In this document: positions 27,726 through 36,449 of the stretch, one piece after another
Layout: the number at the start of each line of letters is the position of its first letter
How positions within the stretch are numbered: the first letter of the stretch is position 1
Source: Domibacillus mangrovi
GTDB taxonomy: Bacteria; Bacillota; Bacilli; Bacillales; Domibacillaceae
Assembly: GCF_001906925.1 (NCBI RefSeq)
Contig: NZ_MRWQ01000008.1
Location: forward strand, 175,743-239,742
Direction of reading: 5' to 3'
Length of the DNA stretch: 64,000 bases
Made by a program: the position numbers and the translations under genes
The notes under the pieces: generated by a model
Told to the model about the DNA's origin: nothing
The model's database searches: none
The model's input: the letters and a program-made list of their open reading frames with translations, nothing else

Positions 27726-27776
27726 AAAGAGCAGCATCAAAAGCCTAATCATACGGCTTTTAATGCTGCTCTTTTT
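27726..27776 (-). terminator. Bidirectional terminator between SLH/MBL gene and sortase gene
   Basis: AAGAGCAGCAT pairs with ATGCTGCTCTT and an inner AAAGCC pairs with GGCTTT. The T-run follows. Confidence 0.9.
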
Positions 27777-28413
27777 ATTCATGCTCTTCTGTTTTTTTCA
27801 GTTTACCGTGTACGATAAATCGCTTTTCTGATTCATCAGGCGTGTAACATGTAACGAGCGTAATGACCGGGTCAATCGTATTGTCTAAAATATCAACACG
27901 GTCTTCATGAACGACTTCAAGTTCTGTCACTTCATATGTATACTCGTATGTTAAATCCGTTACCGTAATGAGTGCCCCTTTTTCCACACGCAAGAGCGGG
28001 CTAAAAAGCAGTGTATCTCTCTTCATATGGTGACCCGCAAGCGTATAATTGCCAAGTCCCATCCACTGATCTTCCCGCATGGTCGTTGCCCCGGCAAGCA
28101 AGTTCTCATTCGTTGTTCCTTTTAAAATGGGCAAACTGAGATGAACAGACGGAATCTCAATTTGCCCGACAATCGCGGACTTTTCTACTTCAGCATCTTT
28201 CGTCACCGTATCTAAAACAGATGGCGGCTCAATTACTTCCATATTAAACTCGGCCGGCCGTTCATTATTTTCCTGAATTTCTTCCGGCGATAACTGCACA
28301 GCTTCATACTTTTTCGTACTCGCTTCTAACAGTTCGTACTTTAAAAATGGGGCCGCAATTAATACCGCTGCTGCCATGATACAGATGACAGCAATGATTT
28401 TTCTCAACATCAC
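27775..28413 (-). CDS. Sortase (class A/D type)
   Basis: The transpeptidase anchors LPXTG-type proteins to peptidoglycan. It has an N-terminal membrane anchor (MLRKIIAVICIMAAAVLIAA), GQIEIPSVHLSLPILKGTT, the catalytic His in YTLAGHHM, the catalytic Cys in ITLVTCYTP and the Arg in KRFIVHG. At 212 aa it is complete. It begins 6 bp after the stop codon of the LPXTG protein gene, so enzyme and probable substrate form one operon. GTG 28413 or ATG 28410 could be the start. Confidence 0.9.
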   Translation of the reverse strand: MMLRKIIAVICIMAAAVLIAAPFLKYELLEASTKKYEAVQLSPEEIQENNERPAEFNMEVIEPPSVLDTVTKDAEVEKSAIVGQIEIPSVHLSLPILKGTTNENLLAGATTMREDQWMGLGNYTLAGHHMKRDTLLFSPLLRVEKGALITVTDLTYEYTYEVTELEVVHEDRVDILDNTIDPVITLVTCYTPDESEKRFIVHGKLKKTEEHE

Positions 28414-28419
28414 CGTGCT

Positions 28420-29889
28420 TTACGCACGCTTCCCTTTTTTCATAAACAAATACGCGCCCGCTACTAGCAATATAACACCTAACATGTACATCATCGATGA
28501 TTCATCACCTGTTCTCGGTAATGTATCTGCTGACTTCGTGCCACTCGTTGTTGCCGCTCCAGTCGTTGATGATTTGGCATTTTTAAACGTTAACTCAACC
28601 GTTTCGCCACTTTTAATCGTCACAACCGTCTTTTCTGACGAACGTGTATAGCCTGTCGGTGCTTTCGTTTCTTCTAGCGTATATTTGCCTGCCGCTAAAT
28701 TTTCAAACTCGGCGCTTCCTTTTTCATCCGTCACCACTTTCGCGACAAGCTTCTCATCACCCGTGTAATAATAAAGGGAGAACTCTGCACCTTTTAACGC
28801 ATCGCCTGATTTTTCGTCTGTTTTCTTAATCGAAAGAGTACCATATTCGTTGATTAATTGATTTTCTATCGTTTTCTCAACTGGCGTCTGACGGCCGATC
28901 ACAATATCCCATGTTTCCGTTGGCAATACAAAATCGGCTGCTGTTTTCGTCTGTTTCAACGTGTACGTACCATACGCAAGCCCTGTCAGCAAAGCAGTTC
29001 CTTTCTCATCCGTTACAACCGTCTTTGAAAATAGACCATTTTCTGATTTCAGCTCAAATTCCGCCGCTTTAATCGGTGTCGTCGTTCCTTTTTCAACCGC
29101 TGTAATCGTTAACCCGCCCGTTAAGCCAGCTGCCTTCGCATGAGCCACTTCTTTCGTCACAACGGCTTCATTTATCTCTACTTTCCATGGATCCGCTGGC
29201 ACCGCATATCCTGCCTGCGCAGCCGTTTGTGTCACTGTATACGTGCCATATGAAAGACTCGGTACTGTTGCTTCACCCGCACTGTTTGTCGTGAGGGACG
29301 CAACGACTTTTCCATCACTATTTACAACGGTAAATGCTGAACCTGCCACTTTTTCTTTCGTTAATGCATCAATGGCCACGATTTGGAGCGCCCCTGTGCC
29401 CACTTGGGCCGCATTTTCTACTGTCATGTTCACGACAATCGGCGCTGCCTGTCCCATGTTAAACGCCGCTTCATACGTGCCAGCCACTGTAACGACCGCT
29501 TCATTGAAAACAACAGGGATAAAAATCGTCCCCGAAGCACCGGATTCAATAGCTGATACGTTCGCGAATGCAGCCGTGACGACTCGAGTCTCTGCATCTA
29601 CTTTTACCGTTCCGACATTCGTTCCGTCTTTCGTCGTCAACGCTTTTTGCATATCTTCCTTTACCTTAAATGTATCCGGAAGCGTTATCGCATCTGGCTG
29701 GCTGGCTTTATACGACCAGGCTAGATCAATCATTAATTTCTCATTTTTTGCAAACGGCTGATCGTTGCCTCCATCTGCGTGCGTCACCTTCACTCCATCA
29801 TAAAACGCCGTCTCCCCTGCTGCTTGAGCCGGGTGAATAAGTCCAAATACGATCAATAAAGCGAACAGCGACATAATACATTTTTTCAT
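28420..29889 (-). CDS. LPXTG-anchored surface protein with SpaA/Cna-B repeats
   Basis: A signal peptide (MKKCIMSLFALL, cleaved after PAQAA) is followed by a cohesin-like N-domain (about 25-160). Three SpaA/Cna-B domains follow (GALQIVAIDALTKEKVAGSAF; GGLTITAVEKGTTTPIKAAEF; GTLSIKKTDEKSGDALKGAEF), each ending in YGTYT or AGKYTLEET. Their Lys, Glu and Asn residues could form internal isopeptide bonds. The end is canonical: LPRTG, a hydrophobic helix and KKGKRA. At 489 aa from ATG 29889 (GGGAGCC upstream) it is the likely substrate of the adjacent sortase. It may act as a pilin-like or adhesive protein. Confidence 0.9.
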   Translation of the reverse strand: MKKCIMSLFALLIVFGLIHPAQAAGETAFYDGVKVTHADGGNDQPFAKNEKLMIDLAWSYKASQPDAITLPDTFKVKEDMQKALTTKDGTNVGTVKVDAETRVVTAAFANVSAIESGASGTIFIPVVFNEAVVTVAGTYEAAFNMGQAAPIVVNMTVENAAQVGTGALQIVAIDALTKEKVAGSAFTVVNSDGKVVASLTTNSAGEATVPSLSYGTYTVTQTAAQAGYAVPADPWKVEINEAVVTKEVAHAKAAGLTGGLTITAVEKGTTTPIKAAEFELKSENGLFSKTVVTDEKGTALLTGLAYGTYTLKQTKTAADFVLPTETWDIVIGRQTPVEKTIENQLINEYGTLSIKKTDEKSGDALKGAEFSLYYYTGDEKLVAKVVTDEKGSAEFENLAAGKYTLEETKAPTGYTRSSEKTVVTIKSGETVELTFKNAKSSTTGAATTSGTKSADTLPRTGDESSMMYMLGVILLVAGAYLFMKKGKRA

Positions 29890-29962
29890 AGATAAGGCTC
29901 CCTGATTTTTTATTTTATTCATCTAAAAAAAGATAGTCTTACTTAATTTTACCATAAAAAGA

Positions 29963-30088
29963 ATGAGAATCCATCATCAATTTTATGAATTGGAAGAAGA
30001 TCAAAAGTTGCCCGATCCTGCTTATTTAACAAACATCACGAACCTTCTTAAAGACGACTTTGAACAATATGCGAAAAATAACCATTAA
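29963..30088 (+). CDS. Possible small acidic protein, 41 aa
   Basis: An ATG-initiated frame gives MRIHHQFYELEEDQKLPD, then a helical, amphipathic tail (ITNLLKDDFEQYAKNNH). It ends exactly at a strong terminator. There is no good ribosome site (AAAAAGA only), so it may be the end of a decayed gene. Confidence 0.35.
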   Translation: MRIHHQFYELEEDQKLPDPAYLTNITNLLKDDFEQYAKNNH

Positions 30089-30124
30089 AAAAGCCTTCTG
30101 CAGGGACACAGAAGGCTTTAAAAA
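30087..30124 (+). terminator. Bidirectional terminator before the SPFH gene end
   Basis: AAAGCCTTCTG pairs with CAGAAGGCTTT, with A- and T-runs on the two sides. Confidence 0.88.
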
Positions 30125-30146
30125 TAAAAATTTATTCTATTTATGA

Positions 30147-30995
30147 TTACTGCGCTGAACTTGCACCTGCATCACCAATTGGAATTTCAATTAACTGATT
30201 CGAGCCAGTCGCTTTTGGCATTACGCCGTCCCATTTTTCAATCCATTTGTTTTGAATGACTTCAGGCGAAATGGATTCTTTAATGATTTTATTGTAGTCA
30301 GCTATCCCTTGCGCTTCAATTTTCTTTTTCTGCGCTTCAGCTTCTGCGATCTTCAACTCAATCTGTTTCCGCTCAAGTTCCTGTGCAGCTTCTACCCGTT
30401 TATTAATCGCTGCTTGTGTTGACTCATCAGGCTTCGGTACACCAAGTGTTAAGTTATCGACGATGAAACCGAGTTCTTTAATGTCATCAGAAAACAAGTT
30501 TTGTACACCGACAGCCGCTTCAGATGATTTTTCACCGTACGTATCGATGACCGAGTATTTAGCAATTCCTTTACGCCCTGCATCCCAAAGACGTGTGCGC
30601 AAATACGATTCTTCAATTTGCTCAACTGGAATCGGGCCAAATTTATTAAACACATCGACCACTTTATCCGGCTGAATGCTGTAGTTGTAGGCAAAATCAA
30701 CGGTTACACTTTTCCCGTCTGACGTAGCAACTTGAATATCTGTATAATTAACCGTCTGCATCCGTACAGGATATACCGTTATTTTGTCAAACAAACCGAC
30801 AAGATGCCAGCCTTGGCCAAGCGTTTCATCCTGCACACCGCCATTCGGGCTGTATACAACACCGACATAGCCGTTCGGAATTTTTTCAATAAACAATGTA
30901 AGCAATGCGATACCTAAAACAAGAGCGATTGCGACGATCGAACCGCCTAGCACCTTTTTATTCTTTCCTCTATTCATCTTTTTCACTTCCCCCAT
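30147..30995 (-). CDS. SPFH/prohibitin-family membrane protein
   Basis: One N-terminal membrane segment (VLGGSIVAIALVLGIALLTL) is followed by a prohibitin/SPFH domain (IPNGYVGVVYSPNGGVQDETLG, GWHLVGLFDKITVYPVR, YNYSIQPDKVVDVFNKFG). A coiled coil (KRVEAAQELERKQIELKIAEAEAQKKKIEAQG) and a short C-terminal region complete it. Such proteins form ring-like scaffolds that gather membrane proteases or other factors. It follows, and overlaps by 26 bp, a 53-residue membrane protein gene. GGAGG lies seven bases before the ATG. Confidence 0.88.
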   Translation of the reverse strand: MGEVKKMNRGKNKKVLGGSIVAIALVLGIALLTLFIEKIPNGYVGVVYSPNGGVQDETLGQGWHLVGLFDKITVYPVRMQTVNYTDIQVATSDGKSVTVDFAYNYSIQPDKVVDVFNKFGPIPVEQIEESYLRTRLWDAGRKGIAKYSVIDTYGEKSSEAAVGVQNLFSDDIKELGFIVDNLTLGVPKPDESTQAAINKRVEAAQELERKQIELKIAEAEAQKKKIEAQGIADYNKIIKESISPEVIQNKWIEKWDGVMPKATGSNQLIEIPIGDAGASSAQ

Positions 30996-31131
30996 CTCGT
31001 GAGCCCTCCTTTAAATTGTCTTTCACTTTACTGGCCGTTTCCCCCACTTTTTTAAATGAAGGCGACAGCATCAGCCAAATGCCAACGCCAATCAGCAAAA
31101 GGACAAGGACCGAACCGATAAATACTTTCAT
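30970..31131 (-). CDS. Small single-span membrane protein, 53 aa
   Basis: ATG at 31131 has GGGAGGG six bases upstream. The peptide has one membrane helix (FIGSVLVLLLIGVGIWLM) and a charged tail (SFKKVGETASKVKDNLKEGS). Its 3' end overlaps the start of the SPFH gene, including that gene's ribosome site, which implies coupled translation and a shared function. Family not recognised. Confidence 0.7.
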   Translation of the reverse strand: MKVFIGSVLVLLLIGVGIWLMLSPSFKKVGETASKVKDNLKEGSRDGGSEKDE

Positions 31132-31146
31132 CCCATTCCCTCCCCA

Positions 31147-31285
31147 TTAGAAAACTTTGTACATCTGATCTTCTATTTCGACTTTGAACGAATATGTATG
31201 CAGCCCTCGCACAGCGAGCGCTGGAAGCGGGAATAAGAAATAAAAGAAGAATGCCTGCATCATCGTTTTTTCTCATTTCCGCCAT
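31147..31285 (-). pseudogene. Small hydrophobic gene with an apparent one-base frameshift in an A6 run
   Basis: ATG 31285 follows AGGAGAG and codes MAEMRKN, then goes out of frame. Removing one A from the run of six at 31266-31271 would join this start to MMQAFFFYFLFPLPALAV and the tail SFKVEIEDQMYKVF. That stops at 31147 immediately before the ribosome site of the next gene. It could be a real frameshift, a phase-variable tract or a sequencing error. Confidence 0.35.
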
Positions 31286-31386
31286 CTCTCCTTACTTTTA
31301 CGTACAATCGTAAAAAAAGTTTCAGTTATTTTCAGAAAATACATGATCTTTTACCTTATTCGAACAATCATTGTATAGAACATTCC

Positions 31387-32004
31387 TTATGATCTTCTGC
31401 CATTCATATGGTGAAAATCAATGATTCGATGACAAAGTCTTTGAACCAGTTTCGCTTCGTGGCTGACAACGAGTATGCCCATCCCTCTCTTTTTAGCCAT
31501 TTCCAGAACGACATGCCAAATTTGAGCTTGTGTGATCGCGTCAAGCATCGTGGTCATTTCATCTGCAATGAGAAAATGCGTCCCAGACCCCAATGCGCGC
31601 GCCACACAAAACCGCTGCAATTCTCCTCCAGACAATTCGTTCGGCCAGCGCGTCAACCATTTCCGTTCAATTCCTAATGATTCAAGCAGCTCCTGATCAA
31701 GCGGCCCTCCTTCCCGAAGAGTCTTCAGCATCTTCCACCTTGGGTTAACAGCTTTTTCTGGATGCTGAAAGACGAGCTGCACAGGATGATAGACGTTCTT
31801 CAGCAAGGATGAACCATGAATGGCAATGCTCCCTTCCACGGGTTTCTCATAGCCTGCTAACACCTTGCAAAATGAGGTTTTCCCGCACCCACTCGGTCCA
31901 GTGAGACCAACAATTTCCCCTGGTTCTATGGTTACATTGATCCCCCGAAACAACCACGGTCCATTCTCATAACGAAACCCAACATCTTTTGCTTCAAGTT
32001 GCAT
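31387..32004 (-). CDS. nikE: Nickel ABC transporter ATP-binding protein (NikE)
   Basis: This is the second ATPase of the nickel importer. Walker A is GLTGPSGCGKTSFCK, the signature LSGGELQRFCVARALGSG and Walker B LIADEMTTMLD. At 205 aa it is shorter than E. coli NikE (268), ending soon after the switch-His region VVSHEAKLVQRLCHRIID. Its start overlaps the nikD stop by 11 bp. It is the last gene of the nikRABCDE operon. Confidence 0.85.
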   Translation of the reverse strand: MQLEAKDVGFRYENGPWLFRGINVTIEPGEIVGLTGPSGCGKTSFCKVLAGYEKPVEGSIAIHGSSLLKNVYHPVQLVFQHPEKAVNPRWKMLKTLREGGPLDQELLESLGIERKWLTRWPNELSGGELQRFCVARALGSGTHFLIADEMTTMLDAITQAQIWHVVLEMAKKRGMGILVVSHEAKLVQRLCHRIIDFHHMNGRRS

Positions 32005-32917
32005 GAATACACCTCACCATTCCGTTACGAAGGTTTCGCATCTCGGGCCGTGCTTGTCCACACTCAAGTGTAGCCTTTTCACATCGCGGCGCAAATAAAC
32101 ACCCAGATGGCAAAGCACTTGGATCGGGCTGAGAGCCTCGGATCGGTATAAAATCATTTTGCGGCAGCGCTCTCCATAACGCTTTACTATACGGATGCCG
32201 TAACGCTTCACCGTTCCCAAAAAAGTCATCCACTGGTGCGACTTCAACCGTCGTCCCTGCATAAAATACGGCAATTTTATCGGCAATTTTCAGCGCAGAT
32301 TCAATATCATGTGTGATGAGCATGACCGCACACCCATTGTCTGCCAGCTCCCTAAAGTGATGAAGAGCTTCTACTATGACGGCTGGATCCATTCCTGGAG
32401 TCGGTTCATCCGCGATAATCACATTTGCCTCGCTGACCATCGCTGTTGATAAAAGTGTTCTTCTCGCCATTCCTCCTGACAGTTGAAATGGATACATGTT
32501 CTCAACATCCGATTTTAAATGATACCGCTGGAAGACCTTACGTTGTGCCCTAATAGCATCGCCCTGTTTAACGGACGTACGGACTTGAGCCCCAACACGC
32601 ATAAGCGGATCTAAATAGTTGACGGATTGCGGGACGAGAACAATTTCCTTGCCTCTTACGGCCCTTTGCCGAGCAGCTGTCAGTTCATCTCCTGCATATT
32701 TGATCGTCCCGCTCATGCCCGCATTGCTCGGAAGAATTCCTAAAATGGCATGAGCTAGTAAACTTTTCCCCGAACCGCTTGCTCCCACGACGGCAAGTAT
32801 TTCACCTGCCTCCAAAGTGACTGTTAAATCTGTGATAACGTGATGATGTTTCTGCTTTAAACCACCTGTATATTGCTTAAATGAGATCGATAAATCTTCC
32901 ACTTCAAGAATAGACAT
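31994..32917 (-). CDS. nikD: Nickel/peptide-type ABC transporter ATP-binding protein (NikD)
   Basis: Walker A is AVVGASGSGKSLLAHA, the signature region FQLSGGMARRTLLSTAM, and Walker B VIIADEPTPGMDP. The C-terminal oligopeptide/nickel ABC extension has RHPYSKALWRALPQ and the cysteine-rich LPSGCLFAPRCEKATLECG. A ribosome site AAAGGAG precedes the ATG. It is the first of two ATPases in the nik operon. Confidence 0.9.
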   Translation of the reverse strand: MSILEVEDLSISFKQYTGGLKQKHHHVITDLTVTLEAGEILAVVGASGSGKSLLAHAILGILPSNAGMSGTIKYAGDELTAARQRAVRGKEIVLVPQSVNYLDPLMRVGAQVRTSVKQGDAIRAQRKVFQRYHLKSDVENMYPFQLSGGMARRTLLSTAMVSEANVIIADEPTPGMDPAVIVEALHHFRELADNGCAVMLITHDIESALKIADKIAVFYAGTTVEVAPVDDFFGNGEALRHPYSKALWRALPQNDFIPIRGSQPDPSALPSGCLFAPRCEKATLECGQARPEMRNLRNGMVRCIHAT

Positions 32918-32962
32918 ATGTGTTAGTTAACTCCTTTTTAAAAATGAACATTGTGTAGGTAA

Positions 32963-33826
32963 CTAATCATGAGCGCTCGTTGGATCGATGAGCATTCGGA
33001 GATTTTCGCCAATCGTATCAAATGTCCGAACGACAATGAGCAGACAAAGACCTGGAAAAAAGGCGAGCCACCACATACCTGAAGACAAGTACTTCATCGA
33101 TTCTGATAATATAATGCCAATCGCCGGCTCGTGCGGCGATAACCCTAAACCTAAAAAGGTCACGGCCGCTTCATGTAAGATCGCATGGGGAAACAATAAC
33201 AAGAATCCGACTAGCACTTGCGGGATTAAATGTGGCAAAATGTGCCCTGCAGCGATAAACCATCGAGATTTCCCCATCTTCTGAGACACACGTACAAATT
33301 CTGCCGAACGAATTTGCATCACTTCGGCCCGAATGACACGCGCAAGGCTCGGCCAATGGGTGAGGGCAATGCCAATGACAATTCCTTTAAACCCCCCTCC
33401 TAATGTAAAGGCAATCAAAATGAGAGTAACAAGGTGCGGGACACTAAGAAAAAGGTCAATGAGCCACGAAATGATCCGATCGGCCATTTTCCCCATTGTC
33501 GCTGCGGCCATGCCAAGCATAAGCGCAATCGATGCGCTGCCAATGGCGCCAATCAATCCTACACCCATACTTAATGAAAGCCCCATCATAGTACGTGTAA
33601 ACATATCCCTACCTAACCAATCGGTTCCAAAAAGATGCTCAATTGAAGGGGGAGCATTTCGTATCGTTAAATTCGTAGCAACTCTTCCTTCATCTAATAA
33701 AAAACGGCCCACAACAATACTTAGCAAGAAAATAACAGCGATAACGGTCACGACTAATGTCCGTTTCCTTCTATTAAACTGTTTTCGAGTATTCTTTCTC
33801 TTTTTTATGTTAAAGGCAGCATTCAA
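32963..33826 (-). CDS. nikC: Nickel ABC transporter permease (NikC)
   Basis: This is a binding-protein-dependent inner-membrane permease. The N-terminal helix RTLVVTVIAVIFLLSIVVG is followed by PPSIEHLFGTDWLGRDMFTR, typical of the DppC/NikC family. The EAA loop is in SAEFVRVSQKMGKSRWFIAAGHILPHL. The most likely start is TTG at 33826, whose last two bases overlap the TGA of nikB. An upstream ATG would overlap nikB by more than 90 bases and add a non-homologous leader. It is 287 aa. Confidence 0.88.
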   Translation of the reverse strand: MNAAFNIKKRKNTRKQFNRRKRTLVVTVIAVIFLLSIVVGRFLLDEGRVATNLTIRNAPPSIEHLFGTDWLGRDMFTRTMMGLSLSMGVGLIGAIGSASIALMLGMAAATMGKMADRIISWLIDLFLSVPHLVTLILIAFTLGGGFKGIVIGIALTHWPSLARVIRAEVMQIRSAEFVRVSQKMGKSRWFIAAGHILPHLIPQVLVGFLLLFPHAILHEAAVTFLGLGLSPHEPAIGIILSESMKYLSSGMWWLAFFPGLCLLIVVRTFDTIGENLRMLIDPTSAHD

Positions 33827-34824
33827 ATCATTCGCCTCTCTCTTATTCTCGGATCTAACACATAATAAATCAAATCCGCGATGACGTTCCCGACAAAAAC
33901 AAATAGGGCACTGCATATCACTAATCCTAATAAGAGCGGAACATCTCCTCTTAGCCCTGCTTCGACGGTAGCTTGTCCAAGACCTGGATAAGAGAAGACT
34001 TGTTCAGCAAGCACAGCCCCGCCAAACAATTCACTAAAAGCGGCAAATTGTAACGTGATCGCAGGCATTGCGACATTCCGTAACCCATGCCGCCAAAACA
34101 ACCCAAAACCGTGTTCCCCTCTTGCCCTTGCAAACAACACATACTCACTAGCCAAAACATCGAGCAGCTTCTGACGCGTATGCAATGCTACATTCGCAAC
34201 ACCGATCACACTAAGCGTCATCGCCGGAAGGATCAGATGATGGATTCGATCAGCGATTGTGACATTTTCTGCAAGAACGCCCGCTGGAACCCCTAACCCG
34301 ACTGGAAACCACCCTAGCCATACAGCAAAAACAATGAGCATAAGAAGTCCGAGCCAGAATGTTGGGGTCGATGCCAACGTATAACAATACCATTTAATGA
34401 ATTTGTCTACCCACGTATCCTTTTTCATCGCTGATATAACGCCCATGGCAAAACCGATGATTCCAGATAATACCCACGCTGTGATCATTAAAACGAAAGA
34501 ATGTAAAAAACGTTCATGAATAATCTCAGCGACGGGGCGGCGGTAAATCATCGATGTTCCTAAATCACCTGTAAGCAAAGCAGAGCCCCAACTCACAAAC
34601 TGTACTATGATAGGCTGATCGAGTCCCCAATGCTCAGCGATCTTCTCACGCTGCTCGGGCCCTACCTTCAACATATCCGCACCGATATACGCTTGAATCG
34701 GATCAATAGGAGAATTCTTTATTAATAGAAAAGAAATGAAACAAATGGCGACTAACAATGTCGCCATTCGTACACTTTTCAGCAAAAGAAAGAGCCCAAT
34801 ATGTCTATTTACCCTTTTATTCAC
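33823..34824 (-). CDS. nikB: Nickel ABC transporter permease (NikB)
   Basis: Family features include an N-terminal helix (MATLLVAICFISFLLIKNSP), DPIQAYIGADMLKVGPEQREKI, GDLGTSMIYRRPVAEII, and the EAA loop LASEYVLFARARGEHGFGLFWRHGLRN. The start is taken as GTG 34824 just after the nikA stop; a TTG at 34851 inside nikA is the alternative. It is 333 aa, a little longer than E. coli NikB. It pairs with NikC to form the membrane channel. Confidence 0.87.
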   Translation of the reverse strand: MNKRVNRHIGLFLLLKSVRMATLLVAICFISFLLIKNSPIDPIQAYIGADMLKVGPEQREKIAEHWGLDQPIIVQFVSWGSALLTGDLGTSMIYRRPVAEIIHERFLHSFVLMITAWVLSGIIGFAMGVISAMKKDTWVDKFIKWYCYTLASTPTFWLGLLMLIVFAVWLGWFPVGLGVPAGVLAENVTIADRIHHLILPAMTLSVIGVANVALHTRQKLLDVLASEYVLFARARGEHGFGLFWRHGLRNVAMPAITLQFAAFSELFGGAVLAEQVFSYPGLGQATVEAGLRGDVPLLLGLVICSALFVFVGNVIADLIYYVLDPRIRERRMI

Positions 34825-34825
34825 G

Positions 34826-36430
34826 TTACTCAGTCCATTTCCATTCTTCAATATTGTTTGTCACAGGCCAGCCGTGTCCATGTGGATGGATTCTTTGTTT
34901 TCCAATATCCAGCCCATCCTTCACTACATACAAGTGATCCATGTTTACTAACCATGCCCATGGAGCGTCCCCTTTTGCACTTAAACCAGTCGTTCCATCC
35001 CATTGCGCTTTTTTCCAAAACACCATGGCCTCTGTTTCATCGGCAGCACGAAGCGCCTTTTCAAAATAGTCATCTACTGTTTTATTTTCATAAAAACCTG
35101 TGTTATAGTACTCTACTCCAGCATATTTACCACTATAAATATTATACATTTCATGCGGGTCATGGCTTCCCCAGCCCATAAGGACAGCATTTGAATGCAT
35201 CTTTTGTTCGATCGTATCCCAGCTCTCACCCTCTATCTTTATGTTAATACCAAGTGGTTTGATCATATCCGCAACAGCTATGGAGAGAGATTGTCTGATA
35301 GCATCGTCCGCTGGGTAATATAACGTAAACTCCGCTTTCACAGAGCCTTTCTCAAGCGTCCCGTCACCGTCTGTATCTTTCCAGCCTGATTCTTCTAAGA
35401 TCTTTTTAGCACCATCTAGATCGGCATCTTCAAAAACGGTTTCAGGATTCCACCAAGGTAAACCATCTACTGACGTATAAGCAGGTGATCCATATCCTTC
35501 CAACACACCATCAATAAGCGCTTCTCTGTCAATCGCAATATTAATCGCCTGACGAATCGCCCGATCAGCCGTCACATCGTTACCAATTGGGTAACCCTCT
35601 TCCGTCATTTGACCTGATTTCACGTACGGAAACACAATTCCACGATTATCCACTGTTTTAACTGCTTCTAATCTCATACCAGGTACTTGCTGTTTACTAA
35701 ATGCAGCTGGAATAGCCGCAACATCCACATTTCCTGCTTGAGCAGCAGCAAAGGCAGCATCTTCACTTAAAAATAAAAAGGTGATCTTTTGAAAAGAAGG
35801 CTTTTGGTCATAATATTCAGGGTTCGCCTGTACAATGAGCTGTTGCCCCTTGTCCCACTGAACGAGCTGATAAGGGCCTGAGCCAACCGGATTTTCCGCA
35901 TAATCGTCTCCGTAAGCATGTTTAGGGACAATCCCTGTTGCAACGAAAGAGTTAACAAAGGTTGATTGTGCTTCCTTTAACGTAAAGATTACGGTGTACT
36001 CATCCGTTGCTTCCACTTTCTCCAGCACATTCAGATCCACAACTGATCCATTGTTTAATGCTGTTTCAAACGTGAATGCTACATCGGCTGCTGTTAATGG
36101 TTGTCCATCCGAAAATTTCACATCATTACGCAAAGTGACTGTCCAGACCTTTCCATCTTCACTCACGTGATAACGAGTAGCTACATCATTGACAATGTTA
36201 AGTTCATGGTCCCTTTTTAATAGCGTACTTTGAAAAAGCGGTGAGCCGTAACGCCCCCAGCCAGTCGTTGGATCAAACCCAGTATCAGGCTCTCCTCCAA
36301 CAGCTAGCACAAGTTCATCCTTTTTATTTTTCTCAATTGGTTGATTCGATTCAGATTGTGAACAACCTGCTAATAGAATAGAAAAAGCGAAAACAGCTAT
36401 TGCGATACGTCCAAAAAATCTCTCACTCAT
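34826..36430 (-). CDS. nikA: Nickel-binding lipoprotein of the ABC importer (NikA)
   Basis: A lipoprotein signal (AIAVFAFSILLAGC, lipidated Cys about residue 23) leads a 534-aa SBP family 5 protein: LVLAVGGEPDTGFDPTTGWG, RNDVKFSDGQPLTAADVAF, NPVGSGPYQLVQWD and DRAIRQAINIAIDREALIDG. The C-terminus has HPHGHGWPVTNN, a His-rich segment that may help metal binding. Operon position next to nikR supports nickel, free or chelated, over peptide. AAGGAG precedes the ATG. Confidence 0.88.
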   Translation of the reverse strand: MSERFFGRIAIAVFAFSILLAGCSQSESNQPIEKNKKDELVLAVGGEPDTGFDPTTGWGRYGSPLFQSTLLKRDHELNIVNDVATRYHVSEDGKVWTVTLRNDVKFSDGQPLTAADVAFTFETALNNGSVVDLNVLEKVEATDEYTVIFTLKEAQSTFVNSFVATGIVPKHAYGDDYAENPVGSGPYQLVQWDKGQQLIVQANPEYYDQKPSFQKITFLFLSEDAAFAAAQAGNVDVAAIPAAFSKQQVPGMRLEAVKTVDNRGIVFPYVKSGQMTEEGYPIGNDVTADRAIRQAINIAIDREALIDGVLEGYGSPAYTSVDGLPWWNPETVFEDADLDGAKKILEESGWKDTDGDGTLEKGSVKAEFTLYYPADDAIRQSLSIAVADMIKPLGINIKIEGESWDTIEQKMHSNAVLMGWGSHDPHEMYNIYSGKYAGVEYYNTGFYENKTVDDYFEKALRAADETEAMVFWKKAQWDGTTGLSAKGDAPWAWLVNMDHLYVVKDGLDIGKQRIHPHGHGWPVTNNIEEWKWTE

Positions 36431-36449
36431 GCATCTGACTCCTTCATCA

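Noticed and set aside
31052..31285. A 77-residue protein overlapping the small membrane protein gene in another frame
   Set aside because: The frame runs through the ribosome site and start of the 53-aa gene; its second half is compositionally odd. The frameshifted mini-gene explanation fits better.
32963..33916. A longer nikC with an N-terminal Cys-rich leader (CPICFCRERH)
   Set aside because: The leader is simply nikB read in another frame; the start is better placed at TTG 33826, overlapping the nikB stop.
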